A stretch of DNA of 64,000 nucleotides, taken from assembly GCF_013044505.1 (NCBI RefSeq), contig NZ_JABERD010000015.1, forward strand, positions 25,649 through 89,648. The letters run 5' to 3'. Source of the stretch: Streptomyces sp. S3(2020) (lineage in GTDB: Bacteria > Actinomycetota > Actinomycetes > Streptomycetales > Streptomycetaceae). The notes under the pieces were generated by a model. The model worked only from the letters and a program-made list of their open reading frames with translations. It had not been told where the DNA came from and searched no databases. The position numbers and the translations under genes are program-made. This document shows, one piece after another, positions 57,968 to 64,000 of the stretch; the first letter of the stretch is position 1, and each line of letters begins with the position of its first letter.

Positions 57968-59302
57968 TCAGTGAGCGCTGACCAGCTCCTGGTCCGCACC
58001 GCTCGGTGCGCCCTGCCTGGAGCTGCGCAGTGCGGCGATGCCGATGAAGACCATGGACGACAGTCCGGCGATCGCGAAGGCGGTGAAGCCGAACTCGCCG
58101 TTGCCGGAGGCGAGCAGCTGGCCGCCGAGCCAGGGGCCGAAGACGGCGCCGAAGCGGCCCATGCCCGAGGTCCAGCCGACGCTGGTGGCACGGTTGTCCG
58201 GGCTGGAGCGGATCGAGACGGTCGCGTAGATCATCGTCTGGGCGCTGTTGAGGAAGACGCCGGTGAAGAAGACGACGATCATCGTGACGGTCTGGGCCAT
58301 GTGGACGCTGAGCAGGAAGACGCCCACGGCGGTCAGCGCGAACCACAGGGCCGAGATGCGCGGGGCGCCGAACCGGTCGGCGGCCCGTCCGGCGACCAGC
58401 ATGCCCACGATGCCGCCCAGGTTGAAGACGACCACGAAGCTCAGGGCGTCACCCAGTGCGTAGCCCTCGGCGCGCATCAGGGTGGGCAGCCAGGTGGCGA
58501 CGCCGTAGACCAGGAGCAGTCCGCCGAAGGAGGCGAGCCAGTAGAGCAGGGTCTGGATCCACTCGCCGCCGCGGAAGAGGCCCGCGAGGGCGTCCCAGCG
58601 GTCGGCGGCCGTCTTCTTGCCGGACTTGGCGGCGGGCAGTTCGACGTCGTACTTCTCGGCGAGCGCCCGGGCCTCCTCGCCGCGGCCCTTGGCGACCAGG
58701 AAGCTCAGCGACTCCGGCAGGAACCTGGCGAGCACCGGTGCGAAGAGCAGCGGGAGCACACAGACCCAGAACGCGGCACGCCAGCCGACGGGGTCGATGA
58801 GCCACTTGGCGACGTAGGCGGAGAGGATGCCGCCCGCGTGGTGGGCGGTCATCAGCAGGCCGATGACGAGGGCGCCGCGGCCGCGCGGGGCGTAGTCGGA
58901 GACCATGCTGATCGCGGTGGGCAGCAGGCCGCCGAGTCCGACGCCCGCCAGGGTCCGGCCGAGGCCGAAGACCTCGACACTGCCCGCCATGGCGCAGACG
59001 CCGGAGGCCAGCGAGAAGAGGGTCACGCAGGCGACCATCAGCTTCTTGCGGCCGATCCGGTCGGCGACGGTGCCGGCGGTGAGCGCGCCGACCAGCATCC
59101 CGAAGGTGGCGTAGGAGCCGAGGTCACCGGCCTGGTCGGCGGTGAGGCCGAAGGTCTTCGTCTCCAGCAGGTGCGGCAGCACCGAGCCGTAGATGAACAT
59201 GTCGAGGCCGTCGAAGAGCACGGCCAGCCAGCACAGACCGACGGCCAGGAGGGCCAGTCTGCTGCCGCGGGCGGAAAGGGACGGGGAGGGGGAGGAAGAC
59301 AT
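57968..59302 (-). CDS. MFS aromatic acid:H+ symporter (AAHS family)
   Basis: A 444-residue 12-TMS transporter. The first helix holds LFDGLDMFIYGSVLPHLL, with the D-G-x-D motif essential in AAHS transporters such as PcaK and BenK. Motif A is GTVADRIGRKKLMV and the second copy AGRAADRFGAPRIS. It imports aromatic acids such as gallate, protocatechuate or hydroxybenzoates with protons. It is encoded just downstream of the dioxygenase-PrpF-RraA-PIG-L genes in the same direction, after a 124-bp gap containing a TTGTCAACAA palindrome that recurs in front of the GntR gene. Confidence 0.88.
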   Translation of the reverse strand: MSSSPSPSLSARGSRLALLAVGLCWLAVLFDGLDMFIYGSVLPHLLETKTFGLTADQAGDLGSYATFGMLVGALTAGTVADRIGRKKLMVACVTLFSLASGVCAMAGSVEVFGLGRTLAGVGLGGLLPTAISMVSDYAPRGRGALVIGLLMTAHHAGGILSAYVAKWLIDPVGWRAAFWVCVLPLLFAPVLARFLPESLSFLVAKGRGEEARALAEKYDVELPAAKSGKKTAADRWDALAGLFRGGEWIQTLLYWLASFGGLLLVYGVATWLPTLMRAEGYALGDALSFVVVFNLGGIVGMLVAGRAADRFGAPRISALWFALTAVGVFLLSVHMAQTVTMIVVFFTGVFLNSAQTMIYATVSIRSSPDNRATSVGWTSGMGRFGAVFGPWLGGQLLASGNGEFGFTAFAIAGLSSMVFIGIAALRSSRQGAPSGADQELVSAH

Positions 59303-59367
59303 CGTTGGTTACCTCTCGTGCTTGGTGCGCTAGACGCTAGGGAGCCGCCCGCCAAGAGTCAACGTTT

Positions 59368-59377
59368 TTGTCAACAA
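59368..59377. promoter_or_regulatory. GntR-type operator candidate in the MFS promoter
   Basis: TTGTCAACAA is a 10-bp palindrome (TTGT-CA-ACAA) of the form GntR/FCD regulators bind. The identical sequence occurs at 63792-63801 in front of the GntR gene of this cluster. A second GTCAAC lies at 59358-59363. Confidence 0.6.
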
Positions 59378-59426
59378 TCTCATCGACAATCGTCGGTGAC
59401 CCGTGATGGACGGCCCTTTGCCCAGC

Positions 59427-60377
59427 TCAGGCCACCGGTGGCGTCCCGTGGGTGTGGAACGACTCAATGGTCCGAAGACCCCAGGCCTGTCCCTTCTTGC
59501 GTTCCTCCTCGGTCCAGGTGATCAGCGGCCAGTCGGGCGCGAGGACGAGCCGCGTGAGCGGGTTGCACAGCTCGATGCGGTTGCCGCCCGGCTCGTAGAC
59601 GTAGAGGAAGAACGTCTGCTGGATGGCGTGCTTGTGCGGGCCCGTCTCGATGAACACACCGCTGTCGATGGCGAGATCGGCCGCGCGCAGGATGTCCTCG
59701 CGGGTGTCGGTCGCGAAGGCGATGTGGTGCAGCCGCCCGGCACTGCCGGTCCAGTCCGAGGTGTAGACGACGTCGTACGACTTGTTCGTGTACGTCAGCC
59801 AGCGCGCCGCGATCTTCCCGCTGTCCAGCCGGATCTGCTCGGTGGGCCGGGCACCGAGAACCTGTTGCTGGAACTCGGCGTTGGCGAGCACATCGGCGGC
59901 GAGGAAGTTGATGTGGTCCAGGCGCCGCACGCCCACACCCCGGTTGGGTTTGGCCTGCGGCTGGTTCTTCAGCGCGGGCCTGAGCTCCTCGGGGGCGCGG
60001 TAGTGCTCGCTCTCCCAGTACAGGGCGTGTTCATGGCCGTCGGGGTCGGTGGTGACGTAGAGCTTGCCGAGACCGGGTTCGTCCTCGGCCCACCTGCCCG
60101 TGCCGCCCGCCGCCTCGTTCGCCTCGACGCGGCGGTGGAGTGCCTCCTCGCTGGAGGTGCGCAGGGCGAGCCGGCCGAGGCCGGGCTGTTCGCGGGCGGT
60201 GAGGACCAGGCTGTGGTGCTCGTAGTCGTCGAAGGTCCGCAGATAGACGGTGTCGCCGTCCTGTCCGTTGACCGTGAGGCCCAGGTAGTCGGTGAAGAAG
60301 CCGACGCTGGCGTCCAGGTCCGGGGTGAACAGCTGGGCGTGGCCGATGTGCGCGATGTCGCCTAGCGGCGGAGTCAT
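59427..60377 (-). CDS. Type I extradiol ring-cleavage dioxygenase (VOC family)
   Basis: A 316-residue two-module VOC dioxygenase of the catechol 2,3-dioxygenase type. The N-terminal module starts IAHIGHAQLFTPDLDASVGFFTDYLGL. The C-terminal module has the iron ligands in VRRLDHINFLAADV (His), RLHHIAFATDT (His) and PGGNRIELCNP (Glu), with the fingerprint L-Y-V-Y-E-P-G-G-N-R-I-E. It would insert O2 into a catecholic ring. Its ATG overlaps the PrpF-like stop (ATGA). In the known gallate and protocatechuate-4,5 pathways the dioxygenase is of the unrelated LigAB type, which is not present here. The substrate is unproven. Confidence 0.87.
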   Translation of the reverse strand: MTPPLGDIAHIGHAQLFTPDLDASVGFFTDYLGLTVNGQDGDTVYLRTFDDYEHHSLVLTAREQPGLGRLALRTSSEEALHRRVEANEAAGGTGRWAEDEPGLGKLYVTTDPDGHEHALYWESEHYRAPEELRPALKNQPQAKPNRGVGVRRLDHINFLAADVLANAEFQQQVLGARPTEQIRLDSGKIAARWLTYTNKSYDVVYTSDWTGSAGRLHHIAFATDTREDILRAADLAIDSGVFIETGPHKHAIQQTFFLYVYEPGGNRIELCNPLTRLVLAPDWPLITWTEEERKKGQAWGLRTIESFHTHGTPPVA

Positions 60378-61468
60378 CGGTGACCTCCTTGGGGTCGTGC
60401 GGCAGCCCGGGGGAAGACGGTGCCGTCGAAGAGCTTGCGGGCCGTGCGGACCACGGCCGTGCGGCGGGCGGTGGGGAGGCCTTCGGGGGTGGTCCCGAGG
60501 CTACTTTCGATGTCGAGGAATCCGGTGGGATGTTCTATGCGAATTCGGTCACTTTCGGGAGCAAGCTCCGCGAGGTCCGCGCCCACACTGCCGTCGATCC
60601 GCAGCCCAGCGGCCACACTGGCCGCGCCGAGCACCCCGATCGAGGTGTGGCAGCGCACCGGTATGAAGGTGCGGGTGGTGACCGCGCCGCCCTCGCGGGG
60701 CGGGGCGAGGAGGGTGAGCTTGGGGACGGTGGTGTCCGAGACGTCGCCGAGCCCCATCAGCCGGCCCGCCCGGAGGCGGATCCGGTGCAGCCGGTCGGCG
60801 AGCGCCAGGTCCTCCTCCAGGTCCTTGGGCGACTCGTACCCGGTGACCTTCAGCGAGGTGGCGGCGATCAGCACGGTCGGCATGCCGTTGTCCACACAGG
60901 TCGCCTGGACGCCGTCGATCTCGTCGCGGACGTTTCCCGTGGGCAGCAGCCCGCTCCCGGCGGCCGGGAACTCGATCACCACGGGGGCGGCCGTCCCCGG
61001 CACTCCGGAGATCCGTGCGTCGCCGGTGTAGTCGACCCGGCCGCCCGGAGTGGGAAAGGTCGCCGTGGCGTGGTCGCCGGAGTTGACCATGCGGATACGC
61101 ACGGAGGTGCGCTCCTGCCCCGCCGGGACCAGTCCACGCTCGACGGCGAACGGGCCGACGCCGGCGAGGATGTTCCCGCAGTTCTGACGGTCGCTCACCT
61201 CGGGCCGGTCGACGACGACCTGGAGGAAGAGATAGTCGACGTCGGCCCGCGGATCGGCGGACGGGGACACCACCGCCACCTTGCTGGTGAGCGGGTGCGC
61301 GCCGCCCAGACCGTCGATCTGCCGCTCGTCCGGGCTGCCCATGATCCGCAGCAACAGGTCGTCGCGCAGGGCCGGTTCGGCGGGGAGGTCGTCGGCGAGG
61401 AAGTAGGCGCCCTTGGAGGTGCCGCCCCGCATCAGCAGACAGCGCACCTCCTCGGGCAGGGAGGTCAC
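60374..61468 (-). CDS. galD: PrpF-family isomerase, likely 4-oxalomesaconate tautomerase (GalD)
   Basis: A 364-residue PrpF protein: VRCLLMRGGTSKGAYFLADDLP (the M-R-G-G-T-S-K-G signature), DERQIDGLGGAHPLTSKVAVVSPS, RQNCGNILAGVGPFAVERGL with the proposed catalytic Cys, and VDNGMPTVLIAA. PrpF homologues isomerise tricarboxylates such as aconitate; GalD of Pseudomonas putida tautomerises 4-oxalomesaconate. The GTG start overlaps the RraA-like stop. With GalB- and GalC-like genes adjacent and an aromatic-acid transporter, GalD is the best assignment. Confidence 0.85.
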   Translation of the reverse strand: MTSLPEEVRCLLMRGGTSKGAYFLADDLPAEPALRDDLLLRIMGSPDERQIDGLGGAHPLTSKVAVVSPSADPRADVDYLFLQVVVDRPEVSDRQNCGNILAGVGPFAVERGLVPAGQERTSVRIRMVNSGDHATATFPTPGGRVDYTGDARISGVPGTAAPVVIEFPAAGSGLLPTGNVRDEIDGVQATCVDNGMPTVLIAATSLKVTGYESPKDLEEDLALADRLHRIRLRAGRLMGLGDVSDTTVPKLTLLAPPREGGAVTTRTFIPVRCHTSIGVLGAASVAAGLRIDGSVGADLAELAPESDRIRIEHPTGFLDIESSLGTTPEGLPTARRTAVVRTARKLFDGTVFPRAAARPQGGHR

Positions 61469-62169
61469 GACGACTCCCCCGCGTACTGCTCGTACGACTG
61501 GTACTCGACGCCGAGGCGCTTGAGGGTCTCCCTCAATCCATAGCGGTCCAGGCCGAGTTGGCCGTCGATGAAGGCGGCGCGGGTGGCCGCCTCCTTGGCC
61601 TCGCGGGCCTCTGACCGCTCGACGGCCTCCCGGGCGCGCTCGCGAGGGACGACCACGACACCGTCGTCGTCGGCGAGGATCACGTCGCCGGGGCGGATCA
61701 CCTGGCCGTCGATGGCGATCGGCACGTTGACCGAGCCGCCGGTGGCCTTGACCGTGCCCTGCGAGGAGACCGCGCGGGACCAGGCGGCGAAGCCCATGTC
61801 GCGCAGTTCCTGGGTGTCGCGGATGCCGGTGGCGGTGACGACACCGCGCACCCCGCGCTGCTTGAGGGCGGTCGCGAACAGCTCGCCGAACAGGCCGTCC
61901 GTGCACGGGGAGGTGGTGGTGACGACCAGGATGTCGCCCTCGCCGCACTGCTCGACGGCGGCATGGATCATGAGGTTGTCGCCGGGCCAGCCGATCACGG
62001 TGACGGCCGTTCCGGCGACCCGCACCCCCTGCTGGACAGGGCGGATCTCCGGGCCCAGCAGGCCTGTTCGACCCAGCGCCTCGCTCACCGTCGCCACGCC
62101 GTAGCCGGCCAGCGCGTCGACGTCCTTGAGCTCCGCCTTCGGCGGGTTGGTGACGATCACGCCGCTCAT
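61465..62169 (-). CDS. galC: RraA-family aldolase, likely 4-carboxy-4-hydroxy-2-oxoadipate aldolase (GalC-like)
   Basis: A 234-residue RraA-fold protein: GYGVATVSEALGRTGLLGPEIRPV, VRVAGTAVTVIGWPGDNLMIHAAVEQ, DILVVTTTSPCTDGLFGELFATALKQRGVRGVVTATGIRDT (the catalytic Arg in G-I-R-D and G-x-x-G-E-L), and DDDGVVVVPRERA for metal binding. Class II HMG/CHA aldolases cleave 4-carboxy-4-hydroxy-2-oxoadipate into pyruvate and oxaloacetate. ATG overlaps the PIG-L stop (ATGA), so it is coupled with the hydratase gene. The C-terminal extension of about 45 residues is as in GalC/LigK rather than E. coli RraA. Confidence 0.85.
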   Translation of the reverse strand: MSGVIVTNPPKAELKDVDALAGYGVATVSEALGRTGLLGPEIRPVQQGVRVAGTAVTVIGWPGDNLMIHAAVEQCGEGDILVVTTTSPCTDGLFGELFATALKQRGVRGVVTATGIRDTQELRDMGFAAWSRAVSSQGTVKATGGSVNVPIAIDGQVIRPGDVILADDDGVVVVPRERAREAVERSEAREAKEAATRAAFIDGQLGLDRYGLRETLKRLGVEYQSYEQYAGESS

Positions 62170-62915
62170 GCCAGCTCCTTCGCGATCTGCGGGTAGGGGC
62201 GCATGTACGCCTCGGCCATGGTCTTGTGGGCCAGGCCCAGGTTCGGGCCGGCGTTGCGCTTGAGCTGGACGCCGCGGCGGACGGCGAGGTCGGTGTAGTA
62301 GTCCCACAGGTGCTGCTGGGCGCCGAGGCACTCCATGGCCCTGCGCTTGGTGTCCCAGACGTCGGTGATGTCGAGGAGGACCTCGGGCTTGAAGCCGCTC
62401 ATCTCGGGCTGGTGCGGCTCGAAGAAGAAGACCGGCGGGGCGCCGATGATCTCCCCGGGGCCGGGGTAGCCGATGGCCTGCGCGAGGACACGGGCCTCCA
62501 GTGCCATGCGGTTGGCGGCCGGGTGGTCGCCGTTGTACGGGTCCTCGACGGGGTGGGTGAGCACGACGTCGGGCTGGGTGTCGCGGTAGACCTCGACGAG
62601 CCGGTCGGTCAGCTCGGGGGTGACGAGGAGCGGGTAGTCACCGGCGTCGAAGAAACGGACCTCGGCGCCGAGGGCGGCGGCGGCCCGCTCGGCCTCCTCC
62701 CGGCGTATCGCCTTGATCTCGTCCAGCTTCCTACCCTCGCGCCACGCCTTGGCGGACTCACCGCGCTCACCGAAGGTCAGACAGGCGATGGTGACCTTCT
62801 CGCCGCGGGATGCCGCCAGGGCGATGGCGCCGCCCGCACGCCACACGAAGTCGCCGGCGTGCGCGGTGATGACAAGTGTCGATCGTGGGCTGGCGGGCGC
62901 GTTGGCCTCGGACAT
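62166..62915 (-). CDS. galB: PIG-L-family 4-oxalomesaconate hydratase (GalB-like)
   Basis: A 249-residue LmbE/PIG-L-fold protein. Instead of the deacetylase motif A-H-P-D-D-E it has VITAHAGDFVWRAGGAIALAASRG, and it continues LTFGERGESAKAWREG; both stretches match what I recall of GalB, the zinc-dependent 4-oxalomesaconate hydratase of P. putida. THPVEDPYNGDHPAANRMALE supplies further metal ligands. ATG 62915 has GGGAG 8 nt upstream. It is the first structural gene of the operon after GntR and would convert 4-oxalomesaconate to 4-carboxy-4-hydroxy-2-oxoadipate. Confidence 0.83.
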   Translation of the reverse strand: MSEANAPASPRSTLVITAHAGDFVWRAGGAIALAASRGEKVTIACLTFGERGESAKAWREGRKLDEIKAIRREEAERAAAALGAEVRFFDAGDYPLLVTPELTDRLVEVYRDTQPDVVLTHPVEDPYNGDHPAANRMALEARVLAQAIGYPGPGEIIGAPPVFFFEPHQPEMSGFKPEVLLDITDVWDTKRRAMECLGAQQHLWDYYTDLAVRRGVQLKRNAGPNLGLAHKTMAEAYMRPYPQIAKELA

Positions 62916-62963
62916 GCTGAAATCTCCCAACTACGTGGCGGCTCGCCTCCGCGGCGCTCCGGC

Positions 62964-63027
62964 CGGTGTCGGGACCGCGACCGCGCTCAGCCCGGCGGGC
63001 CTCCGCGCGCTCACGGTCCCGGCACCG
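62964..63027. other. Inverted repeat between gntR and galB-like genes
   Basis: CGGTGTCGGGACCG (62964-62977) and CGGTCCCGGCACCG (63014-63027) pair with one mismatch around a 36-nt loop in the 174-bp gap. It could terminate the GntR transcript or act as an attenuator for the downstream genes. Confidence 0.5.
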
Positions 63028-63089
63028 ACGCGCCTCTTCGGCTCGCCCGCCGTGATGAACAGGTGTGCGCCCGCCCCGCGCCGGTGTGA

Positions 63090-63740
63090 TCAGTCGCGCA
63101 GCGCCTCGATCACGCTGGTGAGGTGGGCGCGGACGGCCGCCTCGGCCGCCTGCGGGTCCCTGGCCCTGATCGCCTCGATCATGGTCAGATGCTCGTTCAG
63201 GGATTGCTGCGGACGCCCCGGACGCAGCGCCAACTGGAAGCGGTGACGCACCAGTTGGGCGTTGAGCCGCTCCAGCAGCTCCTGCGCGGTCTCCTGGCCG
63301 GAGAACTCCCGGATACGGACGTGCAGTTCATGGTTGAGCTCGGAGTAGGTGACCGGCTCACCGTCGGCGACGGCCTTGGACATGGCCGTGCCGAGGTCGG
63401 TGAGTTCGACCAACTGCTCGTCGCTCGCCGCGACCGACGCCTTCGCCGCGCACAGCCCTTCGAGGACCATGCGGCACTCGGTGATGGCGACCGCTTCGTC
63501 CACGGTCACCACCCGCACCCGTGAACCACGGTTGCGGATCCGCTCCACGAGCCCCTGGGACTCGAGATCGATGAGTGCCGCGCGGATGCTGGCCCGCGTC
63601 ACACCGAACTGCTCGGCGAGCTCGTTCTCCACCAGCCGCTGCGCCGGCGCCATCTCGCCGTGCAGGATCGCCTGCCGCAGCTGCGCGAGCGCATGCTGTT
63701 TGGCCTGCTCTCCGGTGCTCGGACGGGCTTCTTTCGGCAT
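63090..63740 (-). CDS. GntR-family transcriptional regulator (FCD/FadR subfamily)
   Basis: A 216-residue regulator with a wHTH (LRQAILHGEMAPAQRLVENELAEQFGVTRASIRAALIDLESQGLVERIRNRGSRV) and a C-terminal all-helical FCD domain (ITECRMVLEGLCAAKASV, FSGQETAQELLERLNAQLVRHRFQL, HLTMIEAIRARDPQAAEAAVRAHL) that binds a metal and a carboxylate ligand. ATG 63740 has a GGGAGGG site. It precedes the galB-like operon and shares the TTGTCAACAA motif with the MFS promoter, so autoregulation and control of the aromatic-acid genes are likely. Confidence 0.9.
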   Translation of the reverse strand: MPKEARPSTGEQAKQHALAQLRQAILHGEMAPAQRLVENELAEQFGVTRASIRAALIDLESQGLVERIRNRGSRVRVVTVDEAVAITECRMVLEGLCAAKASVAASDEQLVELTDLGTAMSKAVADGEPVTYSELNHELHVRIREFSGQETAQELLERLNAQLVRHRFQLALRPGRPQQSLNEHLTMIEAIRARDPQAAEAAVRAHLTSVIEALRD

Positions 63741-63790
63741 CGTGCCCTCCCTGAGTGAGTGCCTGTCGAACCTAAATCTAGCCAAACAAG

Positions 63791-63802
63791 ATTGTCAACA
63801 AT
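63791..63802. promoter_or_regulatory. GntR-type operator candidate upstream of gntR
   Basis: ATTGTCAACAAT is a perfect 12-bp palindrome about 50 bp before the GntR start. Its core TTGTCAACAA recurs at 59368-59377. Neighbouring ACAAGATTG and TTTTGTC extend the AT-rich symmetric region. Confidence 0.65.
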
Positions 63803-63829
63803 TTTGTCTGCTGTATTGCAGGCATGCTT

Positions 63830-64000
63830 GCCGTCCATGGTCGCAGCTCAGCCCGCGCGATACACCGACGTGAGCAGTTCCCGCACGGCCGCGGATACCG
63901 GTCGGGCGTCGTTTCCGACGGCCACAGGCCCGGGGGCGCGGGGGTGCGGGAACTGCTCACGTCGGTGTATCGCGCGGGCTGAGCTGCGACCATGGACGGC
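63830..64000. repeat. Perfect 57-bp inverted repeat at the window end
   Basis: The left arm (63830-63886) starts GCCGTCCATGGTCGCAGCTC and ends AGCAGTTCCCGCAC. The right arm (63944-64000) is its exact reverse complement and runs to the last base, so the repeat may continue beyond. The spacer is 57 nt and not palindromic. Both arms encode the same 3' end of a protein (V-R-E-L-L-T-S-V-Y-R-A-G-stop) in opposite directions. Confidence 0.9.
63848..63943 (-). pseudogene. C-terminal fragment of a coding sequence, perhaps LysR-type regulator
   Basis: On the minus strand, reading to a stop at 63848, the last residues are G-P-V-A-V-G-N-D-A-R-P-V-S-A-A-V-R-E-L-L-T-S-V-Y-R-A-G in two parts (a plausible LysR C terminus: D-A-R-P-V-S-x-A-V-R-x-L-L). 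Upstream of about 63943 the sequence turns into the inverted copy of its own 3' end, so the frame is broken. Either a truncated gene or an assembly fold-back. LysR assignment is tentative. Confidence 0.35.

Overview
The window is high-GC DNA with GTG starts, GTGA/ATGA stop-start overlaps, a SAM-IV-like riboswitch, a DasR-like chitinase promoter and a well-known actinobacterial family of short leader peptides. All of this points to a Streptomyces (or very close relative) chromosome, probably an accessory arm. No transposase, integrase, phage gene, rRNA or CRISPR array was seen. The only RNA gene found is a tRNA-Pro(GGG). Functions below are read from motifs and family resemblance without database searches.

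Region 1 (1-7.6 kb) groups three unrelated proteases with regulators: a subtilisin-like S8 protease in tandem with an ECF-type sigma factor (cut by the window edge), a divergent TPR-CHAT caspase-like protease, a large ATP-binding LuxR regulator and an astacin-like metzincin. It looks like a signalling or conflict (cell-death-like) module. Region 2 (7.6-27.2 kb) is a sulfur and thiamine island: a rhodanese, a THI-box riboswitch followed by a cysteine-rich leader peptide, two NMT1/THI5-like proteins with a ThiXYZ-type importer, a TauD-fold enzyme whose HxD iron motif reads HxG, four luciferase-like flavin monooxygenases, a GNAT, an amino-acid ABC importer behind a SAM-IV riboswitch, and a glutathionyl-hydroquinone-reductase-like GST. 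Six short leader ORFs (five of the R-x-H-x-D-L-x-R-V-x-S-A-x-C type, one ending C-S-C-C-C-R) stand in front of these operons and suggest shared cysteine-responsive attenuation. The importer, GNAT and flavin monooxygenase set resembles the Bacillus subtilis pathway that salvages S-modified cysteines.

Region 3 (27.3-35.2 kb) holds a TPR protein, a DUF1905 protein, an unexplained spacer of about 650 bp, then a run of secreted proteins: GH5 cellulase, ricin-GH19 chitinase, NLP (NPP1) cytolysin-like protein and a parallel beta-helix protein. It ends with a terminator and tRNA-Pro. Region 4 (35.4-38.6 kb) is an MFS efflux pump divergent from its TetR regulator, with three near-identical 20-bp palindromes between them, and an HSL-type esterase.

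Region 5 (38.6-64 kb) is almost entirely minus-strand catabolism. One block encodes Ldh2-type dehydrogenase, ThDP enzyme, amidohydrolase, LhgO-like oxidase and ALDH. A second has the content of a meta-cleavage operon (two-domain VOC dioxygenase, ALDH, FAH-family, alpha/beta hydrolase, GlcG/HbpS-like, and a MetE-fold protein lacking its zinc ligands) with a LysR regulator and a ribose-type ABC importer upstream. A third is a GntR-controlled aromatic-acid operon with an AAHS transporter, a type I extradiol dioxygenase and likely GalD (PrpF), GalC (RraA) and GalB (PIG-L) homologues, i.e. the lower gallate/4-oxalomesaconate route fed by a non-LigAB dioxygenase. The window closes with a perfect 57-bp inverted repeat running to the last base, perhaps a contig-end fold-back.
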